Positions 51,279-60,745 are shown, numbered from the stretch's first letter. The stretch is 64,000 nt of DNA from Marivita sp041725935 (GCA_041725935.1 JBGRQD010000002.1:124001-188000); one strand, 5' to 3'. A program made the numbers and translations. The notes: generated from the letters alone by a model not told the origin.

Positions 51279-53553
51279 CCTGCAACATGCCCCAGACCCG
51301 TTGTGGTGTGAACGGCATGTCCGCCTGCCGAACGCCGCGTGACCACATGGCGTCCTGCACCGCGTTCGCCACAGCAGCCAGCGCGCCGACAGTGCCCGCC
51401 TCGCCGCAGCCTTTCATGCCCATCGGGTTGGTCTTGGAGGGCGTCGCTTCCGTTGTGAATCCGATCATGGGCACATCATTGGCGCGCGGCATCGCGTAGT
51501 CCATGAACGTTGCCGTGAGCAGTTGCCCATCCTCGTCATAGACCACCCGTTCGGTGATTGCCTGCCCCAGACCCTGCGCCACCCCGCCATGCACCTGACC
51601 CTCGGCCAGCATCGGGTTGATGAGGTTGCCGAAATCGTCGACGACCGTATAGCGGTCGACCACCACATGGCCGGTGTCCGGGTCGATCTCGACCTCGGCC
51701 ACATGCGCGCCATTGGGGAAGGACCGCGCGTCCAGCGTGATCGTCGCATCAAAAGTCAACAGGTCCGCGCGCCCCGCCTCACGCGCCATCTGCGCCACCT
51801 CGAGCATGGTCGGTGTGACGTTGGATGTGCCGACGCGGAACTGTTCGTCGTCAAAGCTGATCTCGCTTTCCTCGACGCCCTGCGCCTCGGCCAGGAACGC
51901 GGTGAAGGCGGTGACGATCTTTTCGACAGCCGCCAGTGTGGCGGTATTCTGGATCGTGACCGAGCGCGAACCACCAGTGCCGCCGCCGCGTGCGATCAGA
52001 TCACTGTCGCCCTGAACAAAGCGGATCTTGTCCGCCGGGATGCCCGTCTGGTCGGACAGGAATTGCGTGAACACGGTCTCGTGCCCCTGCCCGTTGGATT
52101 GCGTGCCGACATAGATCGACGCGCCGCCATCCTCGTCGAACGTGACCTTCACGTCCTCTACCGGCGCGCCAAGGATGCTTTCGATGTAGTAGCACAGCCC
52201 GATGCCCCGCAGCTTGCCGTCCGCCTCGGAGGCGGCGCGGCGTGCGTCGAACCCGGTACGGTCGGCAAAGCCTTCGGCGCGGGTCAGCACGCGGTCGAAA
52301 TCACCCACGTCATAGGTCTCACCGGTTGTGGTCGTGTAGGGAAACTGGTGCGGCTTGATAAAGTTGATGCGGCGCAGCTCCCACGGATCGAGGCCCAGAT
52401 CGCGCGCGGCGCGGTCCATCACGCGCTCCAGCAGGTAGATCGCCTCGGGCCGCCCGGCGCCACGGTAGGCGTCGACCGGCGTGGTGTTGGTATAAACGCC
52501 CTCGACCTGCAGCCATGATGTCTGGACGTCGTAAGTGCCCATCAAGACCTTGGAAAACAGGCTGGTCTGGATGGCCTGCGCGAAATGTGAGTTATACGCG
52601 CCCATATTGGCCACGGTCCGCACCCGGTAGGCGGTGATGCGGTTGTCCTTATCAAAGGCCAGTTCGGCGGTGTGGCGCAGGTCGCGGCCCGCATTGTCCG
52701 ACAGCATCGCCTCGGTGCGGTCCGACATCCAGCGCACGGGCTTGCCCAGCATCTTGCAGGCGATGGCGGTCAGGAAATTCTCGGGATGCGGCATGGCTTT
52801 CATGCCGAAGCCACCGCCGGTGTCGGGATTGGTGACCCGGATGTCCCCCTCGGCCATGTTGAGCACGCGGGCCATCTGTCTCTTGTGTTCCCAGACGCCC
52901 TGCGCGTTCAACGCGAAATGCAGGCGGTCGCCCTCCATCTCGGCATAGCAGCCGCGTGGCTCCATCGCATTGACGATGATGCGGTTGTCCTCGACATCGA
53001 GGCTGACGGTGCGGTGTGCGGACTTGAACGCCTGCTCCGTCGCGTCCTCGTCCCCCATGCCCCAGTCGAAAGCCACGTTGCCCGGTGCCTCGGCATGCAG
53101 TGCTTCGCCGCCCGAGGCGAGGCCCAGATGCACCGGCTTGTCGGTATACTCGAACGCGATCAGCTCGGCGGCATCGCGCGCCGCCTGAAGGCTGTCGGCC
53201 ACGATGAACGCCACCGCTTCGCCGACATGGCGCACGGTGTCCGTCGCGAGGATCGGGCGGAAGGGTGCTGCGCCCGTCGTGCCATCGCGGTTGGGCACTG
53301 TGACGCCCCACAGCCCTTCGGTATAGCCCGCCTCGGCCAGATCGGCAGCGGTCAGGACCAGATGAACACCAGGTGCCTCGCGTGCGTCCGACACGTCCAG
53401 CGAGTCGATATCGGCATGGGCCACGGAGGAGCGGAAGACGTAGCCTCGCAGAGCACCCTCCGGCGCGATATCATCGACATACCGCCCGGTCCCGTTGAGA
53501 AAGCGAATATCCTCAACCCGTTTCACAGGCTGTGACTTGCCGAATTTTTCCAT
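51256..53553 (-). CDS. Xanthine dehydrogenase-family molybdopterin subunit (form II CoxL-like)
   Basis: A 765-residue large subunit binding the molybdenum cofactor (MCD). AYRGAGR at 362-368 is the signature of form II CO dehydrogenase-like subunits; form I enzymes carry AYxCSFR. The catalytic Glu is in MKGCGEAGTVGAL near the C-terminus, and GGGFGMKAMPHPENF and VGTQSNGQGHETVF are cofactor segments. The FAD (CoxM) and Fe-S (CoxS) subunits that normally accompany it are absent. True CO oxidation by form II is doubtful; other hydroxylase substrates are likely. Confidence 0.9.
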   Translation of the reverse strand: MEKFGKSQPVKRVEDIRFLNGTGRYVDDIAPEGALRGYVFRSSVAHADIDSLDVSDAREAPGVHLVLTAADLAEAGYTEGLWGVTVPNRDGTTGAAPFRPILATDTVRHVGEAVAFIVADSLQAARDAAELIAFEYTDKPVHLGLASGGEALHAEAPGNVAFDWGMGDEDATEQAFKSAHRTVSLDVEDNRIIVNAMEPRGCYAEMEGDRLHFALNAQGVWEHKRQMARVLNMAEGDIRVTNPDTGGGFGMKAMPHPENFLTAIACKMLGKPVRWMSDRTEAMLSDNAGRDLRHTAELAFDKDNRITAYRVRTVANMGAYNSHFAQAIQTSLFSKVLMGTYDVQTSWLQVEGVYTNTTPVDAYRGAGRPEAIYLLERVMDRAARDLGLDPWELRRINFIKPHQFPYTTTTGETYDVGDFDRVLTRAEGFADRTGFDARRAASEADGKLRGIGLCYYIESILGAPVEDVKVTFDEDGGASIYVGTQSNGQGHETVFTQFLSDQTGIPADKIRFVQGDSDLIARGGGTGGSRSVTIQNTATLAAVEKIVTAFTAFLAEAQGVEESEISFDDEQFRVGTSNVTPTMLEVAQMAREAGRADLLTFDATITLDARSFPNGAHVAEVEIDPDTGHVVVDRYTVVDDFGNLINPMLAEGQVHGGVAQGLGQAITERVVYDEDGQLLTATFMDYAMPRANDVPMIGFTTEATPSKTNPMGMKGCGEAGTVGALAAVANAVQDAMWSRGVRQADMPFTPQRVWGMLQDARVAAE

Positions 53554-53595
53554 GTCCGTCCTCGCGCGTTTGACCCTGTCGTCATGCGCGGGACA

Positions 53596-54777
53596 CTAGC
53601 CTGCGAGACCGTGCTGTCCAGCCTCTTCGCGCCAATCGGACAGGTCGATCATGTGGCGTGTGCCATATCCGTTGAACCCGGTGACCAGCGCGAGGCTGTA
53701 GGCCCCTGCCCCGGTCAGCAGGATGTGGTCCTGTTCACCTGTATCCGCAGGCAAGTCCCATGTGCCCGGCACCCGGTCAAGACTGTCACAGGTCGGGCCG
53801 AAGATGGTAAAGGGCTGTGCCGTCCCGCTGCGGTTTTGGCCCGCCGCGTCGAACACGGAGTGCTGCGCCGGCACCGGCATGTCGCGCCATTCACCCAGCG
53901 CCCCGTAAAGCCCGTCATTGAGATACAGCGCATCGCCACTGCGCGCCTTGACCCGCAGCAGCAGCCAGAGCGCATCAGCCACCATCGCCCGCCCCGGTTC
54001 ACACCAGAGCCTCGGCGTGTCACCCTGAAACTGTGCGGCGGTGGCGCTGCGGATCGTGGTGAAAATCCGGGCAAGCGTGTCGTCCTGCGTGCCGCTAACC
54101 GCCGGGAAACCGCCTCCCACATTGAGCGCGGCCAGCCGCACGTCGGCGTTTCGGGTGATGGTCGCACAGGCGGCGATGTAATCCGCCCAGCTTGACGCAT
54201 CGGTGCATTGCGTGCCGGGATGAAAGGTCAGCGCGGGGGTCAGACCACGCGCCGCCACCTCTTTCAGAAGCGCTGTTGCGTCCTCGGGCGAGGCACCGAA
54301 CTTGCTGCCAAAATCATAGGCACCGCCGCCGCGGCGCAGGGTCAGGCGCACTGCGATTTCTGTGTCTGGCGGCAGATCGCCCAGCTTGTCCAGCTCGGAC
54401 AGGCGGTCCACAGACCAAGACGCGATGCCCAGCGCCTTGGCCGCTGCGATCTCGGTCAGGGACCGGACCGGGTTGTGATAGTGCAGCCGCGCCGTCGGAC
54501 AGGCCTGCCGCGCCGCGTGCATTTCCGCGACCGAGGCAACGTCGAACGTGGTGATCCCCGCCTGCGTCAGAGCGGAAAGAATTTCGGGTGCGGGATTGGC
54601 CTTGACCGCGTAGCTGACCGTTCCGGGAAACCCACGCTGGAAGACCTGCGCGGTGCGGATCAGCGCATGGGGCCGGAGCAGCGCCAGTGGCGCGTCGGGC
54701 TGTGTTTCGCGGATAAGCGTTGCGACGCGGGCCTGATCGAACCGCGCGTGTTTGATGTCATCTTCGCCTGCACTCAT
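53596..54777 (-). CDS. PLP-dependent ornithine/diaminopimelate/arginine decarboxylase family 2
   Basis: A 393-residue group-IV decarboxylase. The PLP lysine is K59 in SYAVKANPAPE, the glycine-rich loop is LNVGGGFPAV, and the active-site Cys is C330 in FGPTCDSLD. Its length and FGPTCDSLD suit ornithine decarboxylase-like enzymes, making putrescine; a DAP or carboxynorspermidine specificity is possible. The start MSAGEDDIKHARFDQ is chosen over a longer frame. It is divergent from an Lrp-family regulator across 113 bp, probably its controller. Confidence 0.88.
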   Translation of the reverse strand: MSAGEDDIKHARFDQARVATLIRETQPDAPLALLRPHALIRTAQVFQRGFPGTVSYAVKANPAPEILSALTQAGITTFDVASVAEMHAARQACPTARLHYHNPVRSLTEIAAAKALGIASWSVDRLSELDKLGDLPPDTEIAVRLTLRRGGGAYDFGSKFGASPEDATALLKEVAARGLTPALTFHPGTQCTDASSWADYIAACATITRNADVRLAALNVGGGFPAVSGTQDDTLARIFTTIRSATAAQFQGDTPRLWCEPGRAMVADALWLLLRVKARSGDALYLNDGLYGALGEWRDMPVPAQHSVFDAAGQNRSGTAQPFTIFGPTCDSLDRVPGTWDLPADTGEQDHILLTGAGAYSLALVTGFNGYGTRHMIDLSDWREEAGQHGLAG

Positions 54778-54848
54778 TGGGGGCCTCGTTCTGCGACGGG
54801 TTATGCTCTGGCCCAAGTGTGCGGCCGGTCGCCGTCAGATCCAGTCGG

Positions 54849-54865
54849 CAGTTCTTGCAAAACTG
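54849..54865. promoter_or_regulatory. Candidate Lrp-type operator
   Basis: CAGTT-N7-AACTG inverted repeat in the 113-bp divergent region between the decarboxylase and lrp-like genes, close to the regulator's start. Size and place fit an AsnC/Lrp dimer site. Confidence 0.4.
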
Positions 54866-54890
54866 ACTCTTTTGCGATCAGACTGACGCA

Positions 54891-55331
54891 ATGACCTTAC
54901 AGATCGACGAAACAGACGCCGAATTGATCGCCCTGCTACGGCGCGATGCCCGCATGCCGGTGGCCGAACTGGCGCGCAAGCTGGGACTGGCGCGCACGAC
55001 GGTGCAGGGGCGCATCGACCGGCTGCTGGAAAAGGGCGTGATCGCCGGGTTCACCCTGCGCAGCGGCGATGCGCTTGCTGCACCGATCCGGGCCACGGTG
55101 CTGGTGTCGATTGCGCCGCGCACGGGGCCGGGAGTTCTGTCACGATTGCGGGCGCTGCCCAACGTGGAAGCGGTGTTCACCGTGTCGGGGCGGGTCGATC
55201 TGGTGGTCGAGATCAGCGCGCAGACGACGCAGGATCTGGACCGCGCGCTGGACGACATTGCCGAGGCAAAGGGCGTTCAAAGCTCCGAGAGTTTCATCCA
55301 CCTGTCGACCAAGATCGACCGGCGGGGATAG
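54891..55331 (+). CDS. Lrp/AsnC family transcriptional regulator
   Basis: A 146-residue regulator: N-terminal winged helix-turn-helix (DETDAELIALLRRDARMPVAELARKLGLARTTVQGRIDRLLEKGVI) and a C-terminal RAM ligand domain (LPNVEAVFTVSGRVDLVVEI). It probably senses an amino acid and controls the divergent decarboxylase gene. Convergent with yciB, 9 bp away. Confidence 0.93.
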   Translation: MTLQIDETDAELIALLRRDARMPVAELARKLGLARTTVQGRIDRLLEKGVIAGFTLRSGDALAAPIRATVLVSIAPRTGPGVLSRLRALPNVEAVFTVSGRVDLVVEISAQTTQDLDRALDDIAEAKGVQSSESFIHLSTKIDRRG

Positions 55332-55340
55332 GCGACGCGC

Positions 55341-55940
55341 CTAGTCTTCCTCGGCGGTGCTGTATTTCTGGATCAGTCCCGCTTGCGCAATGAAGAAGGC
55401 GAAGGTCACGCCCATTTGCCCGACCGTGTCCCACAGGACGAAAGCCTGTTCCGACATCAATTGCCAAATCGCAACGTTCAGCACCGCCATCCCGAAAAAG
55501 AACCCGGTGACGCGGCGCGTCAGCTTCATCCAGCCGTCATCCTGAAGGGGCATCAGTTCTTCCATCACGTAGCGCAGCCATGATCGGCCAAAGAGCAGCC
55601 CGATGCCAAGGATGGCCCCGAAGGCACCATAGATCAGTGTCGGCTTCAGCTTGACGAAGCGGTCATCATTGAACCACACGGTCAGCCCGCCCATGACAAT
55701 CAGAACCACTGCCGTGAACACCTGCATGCGCCCGATGGTGCCGGTCAGCCACCAGATCGCTGCCATCGAGGCAAGCAACACGGGCACGAACACTGCCGTC
55801 AACGCGACAAAGGCGCTGTAATCCTGCGCGCCAACGGTGAAAACAGTGTCCTGAAACCAGAAATAGGCCGCAAGAAAGCCCAGCACCGGACCCAGTTCCA
55901 ATGCCGATTTCACCCATTGCGGGATGTGCCGTTGTGCCAC
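55341..55940 (-). CDS. yciB: Inner-membrane spanning protein YciB (septation protein A)
   Basis: A 199-residue YciB/IspZ-family protein with five to six hydrophobic segments. The family N-terminus KSALELGPVLGFLAAYFWF and the motif KLKPTLIYGAFGAILGIGLLFGRSWLRYVM are clear. It takes part in envelope integrity and septation. It lies 3 bp after the EamA stop, suggesting one transcript. Confidence 0.93.
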   Translation of the reverse strand: MAQRHIPQWVKSALELGPVLGFLAAYFWFQDTVFTVGAQDYSAFVALTAVFVPVLLASMAAIWWLTGTIGRMQVFTAVVLIVMGGLTVWFNDDRFVKLKPTLIYGAFGAILGIGLLFGRSWLRYVMEELMPLQDDGWMKLTRRVTGFFFGMAVLNVAIWQLMSEQAFVLWDTVGQMGVTFAFFIAQAGLIQKYSTAEED

Positions 55941-55943
55941 TGA

Positions 55944-56846
55944 TCAGTCTCCGAATTCCACGATGACTGCCCCTAGCGCGATCAGGGCCATGAGCGCAAT
56001 CCTGCGCGGTCCCACGGTTTCCTTCAAAAACACCCAGCCGATGATCGCAGCGAAGACGGTCGATGTCTCGCGCAACACCGCCGCTTCGCCCACATTGTCG
56101 AGGCGCGTCGCAACCATGATGGAGCCAAAACTGAAAAAAGCCACCAGCCCGCCGATCACACCTCTGACAGCCAGCGGCCCCAATGCGGGCCTGTGTGCCA
56201 TGCCGCGATAGCGCAGCGCCGCGATGATCGGCATCACAAACCCGTCGATCATGAAGAACCACGCAAGGAAGGTGAACGGGTCAGCCGTGGCGCGGATGCC
56301 GTAGGCGTCATAGGTCGTGTACAGCGCCACGAAGAGCCCCGTCGCAATCGCCAGCATCAGCGCCATCGGCAGCGTGTCGCGTTCGGGGACGAGGTAGATC
56401 AGGTTGTAGACCGCAAGCCCGAAAATCCCCGACAGCAGCACTGCAAGGCCCAGCCATTGCACCGGTGAAAACACCTCCCCGAAGATCAGATAGGCACCGA
56501 TCACCGCAAAAAGCGGCCCGGTCCCGCGCACCACCGGATAGACAACCGTATAGGCGCCCTTGGTATAGGCCTGCGCTTGCAAGAGCTTGTAGAGAAGGTG
56601 AATCACAAAAGCGCCGAAGAAGATCAGCCACATATGCGGCTCGGGCCATGGCACGACGAACAGCGCAAAGGGGGCCGCCATCAGGCAATAGCTCGCGTCG
56701 ATCGCGCCGCGTGACATCCACGGATCGTGCCGCCCCTTCTGCAACGCACCGAAAATGGCATGCAGCAGCGCGGCCAGAAGCGCAAGCCAGAGGGCAAGCT
56801 GCTGGCCGGCAGCTGTCCCTTCGATCGACACCAGCCAGGCGCTCAT
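55944..56846 (-). CDS. EamA/DMT family transporter
   Basis: A 300-residue drug/metabolite transporter with about ten membrane helices in two EamA repeats (first ends near LLSGIFGLAVYNLIY; second ends GWVFLKETVGPRRIALMALIALGAVIVEFGD). The substrate is unknown. The start MSAWLVSIEGTAAG is chosen; an upstream GTG (56888) is in frame. Divergent from mgtC. Confidence 0.88.
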   Translation of the reverse strand: MSAWLVSIEGTAAGQQLALWLALLAALLHAIFGALQKGRHDPWMSRGAIDASYCLMAAPFALFVVPWPEPHMWLIFFGAFVIHLLYKLLQAQAYTKGAYTVVYPVVRGTGPLFAVIGAYLIFGEVFSPVQWLGLAVLLSGIFGLAVYNLIYLVPERDTLPMALMLAIATGLFVALYTTYDAYGIRATADPFTFLAWFFMIDGFVMPIIAALRYRGMAHRPALGPLAVRGVIGGLVAFFSFGSIMVATRLDNVGEAAVLRETSTVFAAIIGWVFLKETVGPRRIALMALIALGAVIVEFGD

Positions 56847-56905
56847 CTGCGGAACAAAGCCTCGCGACGGATCGTTGGACGGTACCACATCCTGAAGGCC
56901 ACCCT

Positions 56906-57382
56906 ATGGACTCCTTGCTGAATGATCTGACCAGCCCCTTTTCGGAAGTTCCCGCAAGTGTCTCGTTCTTGCGGATCGTCAGTGCCGTGATTCTGGCCGC
57001 ACTGATCGGGGCCGAACGGGAACGGCAGGAAAAACCAGCCGGGCTGCGCACGCATATTCTTGTGTCCGTCGCAGCCTGCTTGTTCGTGATCCTCGGACAG
57101 GAACTTGCCGCACTGGATTTCGGCGGCGATGCCAAGCGGGTCGATCCCCTGCGCATGATCGAAGCGGTCACTGCCGGTGTCGCGTTCCTTGCGGCGGGGC
57201 TGATCTTCACATCGAACGGCCAGGTTCAGAATGTGACCACGGGCACGTCGCTCTGGCTGGCCGGAGCGGTGGGTCTTGGTTGCGGCGCGGGTCAGCTTGC
57301 GCTGGCAGCGATGGCAACCGGCGTTGTCATATTCGTTCTGCTGCTGCTGCGTAAACTCGAAAAGCTGATGGGCACACACTAG
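56906..57382 (+). CDS. MgtC/SapB family protein
   Basis: A 158-residue membrane protein with about four helices. Family segments are LRIVSAVILAALIGAERERQEKPAGLRTHILVSVAACLFVILG and TAGVAFLAAGLIFTSNGQVQNVTTGTSLWLAGAVGLGCGAG. It belongs to the MgtC group linked to Mg2+ limitation and virulence in pathogens; here it lacks the C-terminal ACT-like domain of long MgtC. Its stop overlaps the ftsY stop within a CTAG. Confidence 0.92.
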   Translation: MDSLLNDLTSPFSEVPASVSFLRIVSAVILAALIGAERERQEKPAGLRTHILVSVAACLFVILGQELAALDFGGDAKRVDPLRMIEAVTAGVAFLAAGLIFTSNGQVQNVTTGTSLWLAGAVGLGCGAGQLALAAMATGVVIFVLLLLRKLEKLMGTH

Positions 57383-58842
57383 GCGGACAGGCCCGTGAGC
57401 GCGGCGGCGAATTCTTCGGGGTCGAAGGGTTGCAGGTCGTCGATCTGTTCGCCAACGCCGATGGCGTGGATCGGTAGGCCGAATTTATCCGCGAGGGCGA
57501 CAAGCACACCGCCTTTGGCGGTACCATCGAGTTTCGTCATCACGAGGCCTGTCACATCGGCCAGTTCCTGAAATGTCTTGACCTGGCTCAGCGCATTCTG
57601 GCCGGTGGTGGCATCGAGCACCAGAAGCGTGTTGTGCGGCGCGTCCGGGTCTTTCTTGCGGATCACCCGGACGATCTTGGCCAGTTCCTCCATCAGGTCG
57701 GCGCGGTTCTGAAGACGGCCCGCGGTGTCAATCATCAGTAGGTCCGCACCATCGGCCTGCGCCTTGGTCATGGCATCGAAAGCAAGGCTGGCGGGGTCCG
57801 ATCCTTCGGGGGCCGTCAGCACCGGCACACCTGCACGGTCGCCCCAGACCTGTAACTGTTCGACAGCCGCCGCGCGGAACGTGTCGCCTGCCGCGATCAC
57901 CACGTTTTTTCCCGCCGCACGAAACTGGCTGGCCAGCTTGCCGATGGTCGTTGTCTTACCTGATCCGTTGACGCCGACCACCAGCACCACCTGTGGTTTG
58001 GTCGGGTAAAGCGGCATCGGTTTGGCCACCGGGTCCATGATGCGGGCGACTTCGCCTGCGAGCAGTTCCTTGATCTCGCGCACGCTCAGTTTCTTGCCAT
58101 AGCGGCCTTCGGCGATATTGGCGGTGACCCGGAGCGAGGTATCGACCCCCATATCGGCCTGGATCAGCAGTTCCTCGAGCTGTTCCAGCATCTCGTCATC
58201 CAGCTCGCGCCGCAACTCGGTGGGTGCGGCGGTCCGGCCCAGCAGACGGTCCAGAAATCCCGGCTTGCGGGGTGTCTCGGTAGGGGTTTCCTCGACAGGT
58301 ACGGCCGCTCCGCGCGCGATCGTTGCCACGCCAATGTCCTCCACCACGGCCGGTCCCGAAGACTGTACGGGTATCTCGGTCGGCGGGCTGGGTGGGGTTT
58401 CGGTCGGGGGCGAAGACGGGGTCGGATCGCTGGGCTGCGGCGCTTCCGACGGCGGCGGTGGCGGGCTCACCGGGGTCGGTTCGGGCGCGGGCATGTCCGG
58501 GCCGGGTGTGCTGGGCGGGTCCTGCCCCGGTAGATCGGGCTGCGGCACTTCCTGAGGACGCTCGGGATCGGGCAGATCCGGCTGTGGCACCTCGCGCGGC
58601 TCTTCCGGTTCGGGCAGATCCGGCTGGGGCGCTTCCTCGGGTGTTTCGGGGGCAGGCACGTCCGGCGGAGGCGAGGCAGGCTCCGGCTGGGTCGGAGGCG
58701 TATCGGGGGGTGGATCGTTCGGTGGAGGCGCTTCGGGCGTGGGCGTTTCCTCGCCACCATCGGCGACGATGGCGTCAAGCCCCTCATCCAGCTTGGACGA
58801 GGATTTGAAAAGCTTAGATTTCAGCTTGCCGAAAAAGGACAT
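57379..58842 (-). CDS. ftsY: Signal recognition particle receptor FtsY
   Basis: SRP receptor GTPase that docks ribosome-nascent chains at the membrane. It has 487 residues. The N-terminal A domain (about 25-185) is Pro/Glu-rich with tandem copies of a PQPDLPxPExP-type repeat near residues 75-115. The NG domain follows with P-loop VLVVGVNGSGKTTTIGKLA, DTFRAAAVEQLQVW, DTAGRLQNRADLMEEL and TKLDGTAKGG. The start MSFFGKLKSKLFKSSSK is basic and suits membrane binding. It is convergent with mgtC. Confidence 0.96.
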   Translation of the reverse strand: MSFFGKLKSKLFKSSSKLDEGLDAIVADGGEETPTPEAPPPNDPPPDTPPTQPEPASPPPDVPAPETPEEAPQPDLPEPEEPREVPQPDLPDPERPQEVPQPDLPGQDPPSTPGPDMPAPEPTPVSPPPPPSEAPQPSDPTPSSPPTETPPSPPTEIPVQSSGPAVVEDIGVATIARGAAVPVEETPTETPRKPGFLDRLLGRTAAPTELRRELDDEMLEQLEELLIQADMGVDTSLRVTANIAEGRYGKKLSVREIKELLAGEVARIMDPVAKPMPLYPTKPQVVLVVGVNGSGKTTTIGKLASQFRAAGKNVVIAAGDTFRAAAVEQLQVWGDRAGVPVLTAPEGSDPASLAFDAMTKAQADGADLLMIDTAGRLQNRADLMEELAKIVRVIRKKDPDAPHNTLLVLDATTGQNALSQVKTFQELADVTGLVMTKLDGTAKGGVLVALADKFGLPIHAIGVGEQIDDLQPFDPEEFAAALTGLSA

Positions 58843-58906
58843 AGGGGACCGTTCGTTCAAGGGTCGTTCCCTTTCACCTAGTCCTTTCCGGGCAAAGATG
58901 GAAGGC

Positions 58907-60592
58907 TCAGACCTCGTCGGGGAAATGCTTCATGGTCAATCGGATGGGGTTCGGCGCCGCCTGTCCCAGACCGCAGATCGACGCATCCGCCATTGCCTGA
59001 CAAACCTCTTCCAGCAGCGGTTGGTTCCACTGTTCCGCCTGCATCAGCTTGACCGCCTTTTCGCAGCCCACGCGACAGGGCGTGCACTGACCACAGGACT
59101 CGTCCTCGAAAAAGCGCAGCATGCTGAGCGCGGCGTCGCGCACGCGGTCTTTGTCGGACAACACCACCACGGCGGCGGACCCGATGAACGACCCGTGCGG
59201 CTGCAACGTATCGAAGTCGAGCGGGACATCATTCATCGACGCAGGCAGAATGCCCGAGGACGGACCGCCGGGCTGATACGCCTTGAAGCTGTGCCCCTCG
59301 GCCATGCCGCCCGCAGCGTCGATGATGTCAGTGATCGTGCTGCCCGCGGGCAGAAGATAGACACCCGGATTGGCGACGCGGCCCGACACGGAATAGGACC
59401 GCAACCCCTTGCGGCCATTGCGTTCCGTGGTGTTCAGAACCTCCGGCCCCTCGCGGCAGATGCGCGTGATCCAGTGCAGGGTCTCGATATTGTGTACCAG
59501 CGTGGGCCGATCAAAGAGCCCGACCTGCGCCACGTAGGGCGGACGGTGGCGCGGGATGCCGCGCTTGCCCTCGATGCTTTCGATCATCGCGGATTCTTCG
59601 CCGCAGATATACGCCCCCGCCCCGCGCCGCAGGTCGATATAGCCCGGCGCGACCATGCCTGCCGCCTCAAGAGCTGCGATCTCGCGGCGCAGGATGGCCA
59701 GCACGGCAGGGTATTCGTCGCGCATGTAGATGAAGCAGGTCTTGGCCTCGACCGCCCAGGCGGCGATCAGCATGCCTTCGAGAAAGAGATGCGGGATGCG
59801 TTCGAGGTAGTAGCGGTCCTTGAACGTGCCCGGTTCGCCCTCGTCGCCGTTCACGGCCAGATAGCGCGGACCGGGATTGGCGCGCACGAAACCCCATTTC
59901 CGGCCCGACGGGAACCCCGCCCCACCCAGACCGCGCAGGCCCGAGGCCAGCACCTTGTCCTGCACGTCTTCCCAATTGCCATTGGCGCGTAGGTCGATCA
60001 GCGCGGAATAACCGCCGGTTTTCAGGTAGGCGTTGAAATCCTGATAGTCCGGGACATGGGCATGGGTGTCCCCCGCCGCGATCGCCGCCTGCACCTTTTC
60101 GGGGGTGGCGTGGTCAATATGGTTGTGGCCAAGCTCCAGCACCGGGGCAGTGTCGCAGCGACCCATGCAGGGGGCTCGCACCACACGCACTACAGTAGGG
60201 TCAAGCCCGTCCTCGAGCGCCTGTTGCAACGCCTGCGCGCCTGCCAATTCGCAGGACAGCGAATCGCAAACCCGGATGGTCAGCGCAGGCGGCGGGGTTT
60301 CGCCCTCTTTCACAACGTCAAAATGCGCGTAGAAGGTCGCGACCTCGTAGACCTCGGCCATGCTCAGGCGCATCTCTTCGGCCAGCGCGCGCAGGTGGTC
60401 GGCGCTCAAATGGCCGTATGCGTCCTGAATCAGGTGCAGGAACTCGATCAGCAGATCGCGGCGACGCGGATGCTCGCCCAGCAGCGCCTGCACCTCGGCC
60501 AGCGCCTCGTCGGTATATTGACGGCCCTTGGGCGTCTTGCGGCCCTTGCCTCGTCCGGATTTCCACACACCCTTGCGTTCGTCCAATGCCAT
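58907..60592 (-). CDS. NuoE-NuoF fusion (FdsG-FdsB-like NADH/formate dehydrogenase subunit)
   Basis: A 561-residue fused diaphorase. The N-terminal NuoE-like thioredoxin domain has a [2Fe-2S] site with Cys in VCDSLSC and CMGRC. The NuoF-like part has GLGGAGFPSGRKW and GDEGEPGTFKDRY (FMN/NADH), GAYICGEESAMIESIEGKRG, and a [4Fe-4S] site in ESCGQCTPCRVGCEK. Such fusions are the NAD-reducing beta module of soluble formate dehydrogenases and some hydrogenases. No catalytic alpha subunit is adjacent: ftsY follows and a secreted protein lies upstream. The start MALDERKGVWKSGRGKGRK is chosen. Confidence 0.9.
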   Translation of the reverse strand: MALDERKGVWKSGRGKGRKTPKGRQYTDEALAEVQALLGEHPRRRDLLIEFLHLIQDAYGHLSADHLRALAEEMRLSMAEVYEVATFYAHFDVVKEGETPPPALTIRVCDSLSCELAGAQALQQALEDGLDPTVVRVVRAPCMGRCDTAPVLELGHNHIDHATPEKVQAAIAAGDTHAHVPDYQDFNAYLKTGGYSALIDLRANGNWEDVQDKVLASGLRGLGGAGFPSGRKWGFVRANPGPRYLAVNGDEGEPGTFKDRYYLERIPHLFLEGMLIAAWAVEAKTCFIYMRDEYPAVLAILRREIAALEAAGMVAPGYIDLRRGAGAYICGEESAMIESIEGKRGIPRHRPPYVAQVGLFDRPTLVHNIETLHWITRICREGPEVLNTTERNGRKGLRSYSVSGRVANPGVYLLPAGSTITDIIDAAGGMAEGHSFKAYQPGGPSSGILPASMNDVPLDFDTLQPHGSFIGSAAVVVLSDKDRVRDAALSMLRFFEDESCGQCTPCRVGCEKAVKLMQAEQWNQPLLEEVCQAMADASICGLGQAAPNPIRLTMKHFPDEV

Positions 60593-60745
60593 CGAGATCG
60601 TCCTTTGTTCGCGCCACGCCGCAAACTCGCACAGGCTTGCCCCTGTCACGAGCCTGAAAACGACGCTAAACGCAGCCCAACCGCCTCTGCATCGCCGCGC
60701 ATGGGCAACCTGTGAGGAATTTCGGAAATCTTACGCCGATGTCAT

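Noticed and set aside
51256..53553. Calling the molybdenum subunit a CO dehydrogenase
   Set aside because: It has the form II signature AYRGAGR, not AYxCSFR, and lacks CoxM and CoxS; CO oxidation is not supported.
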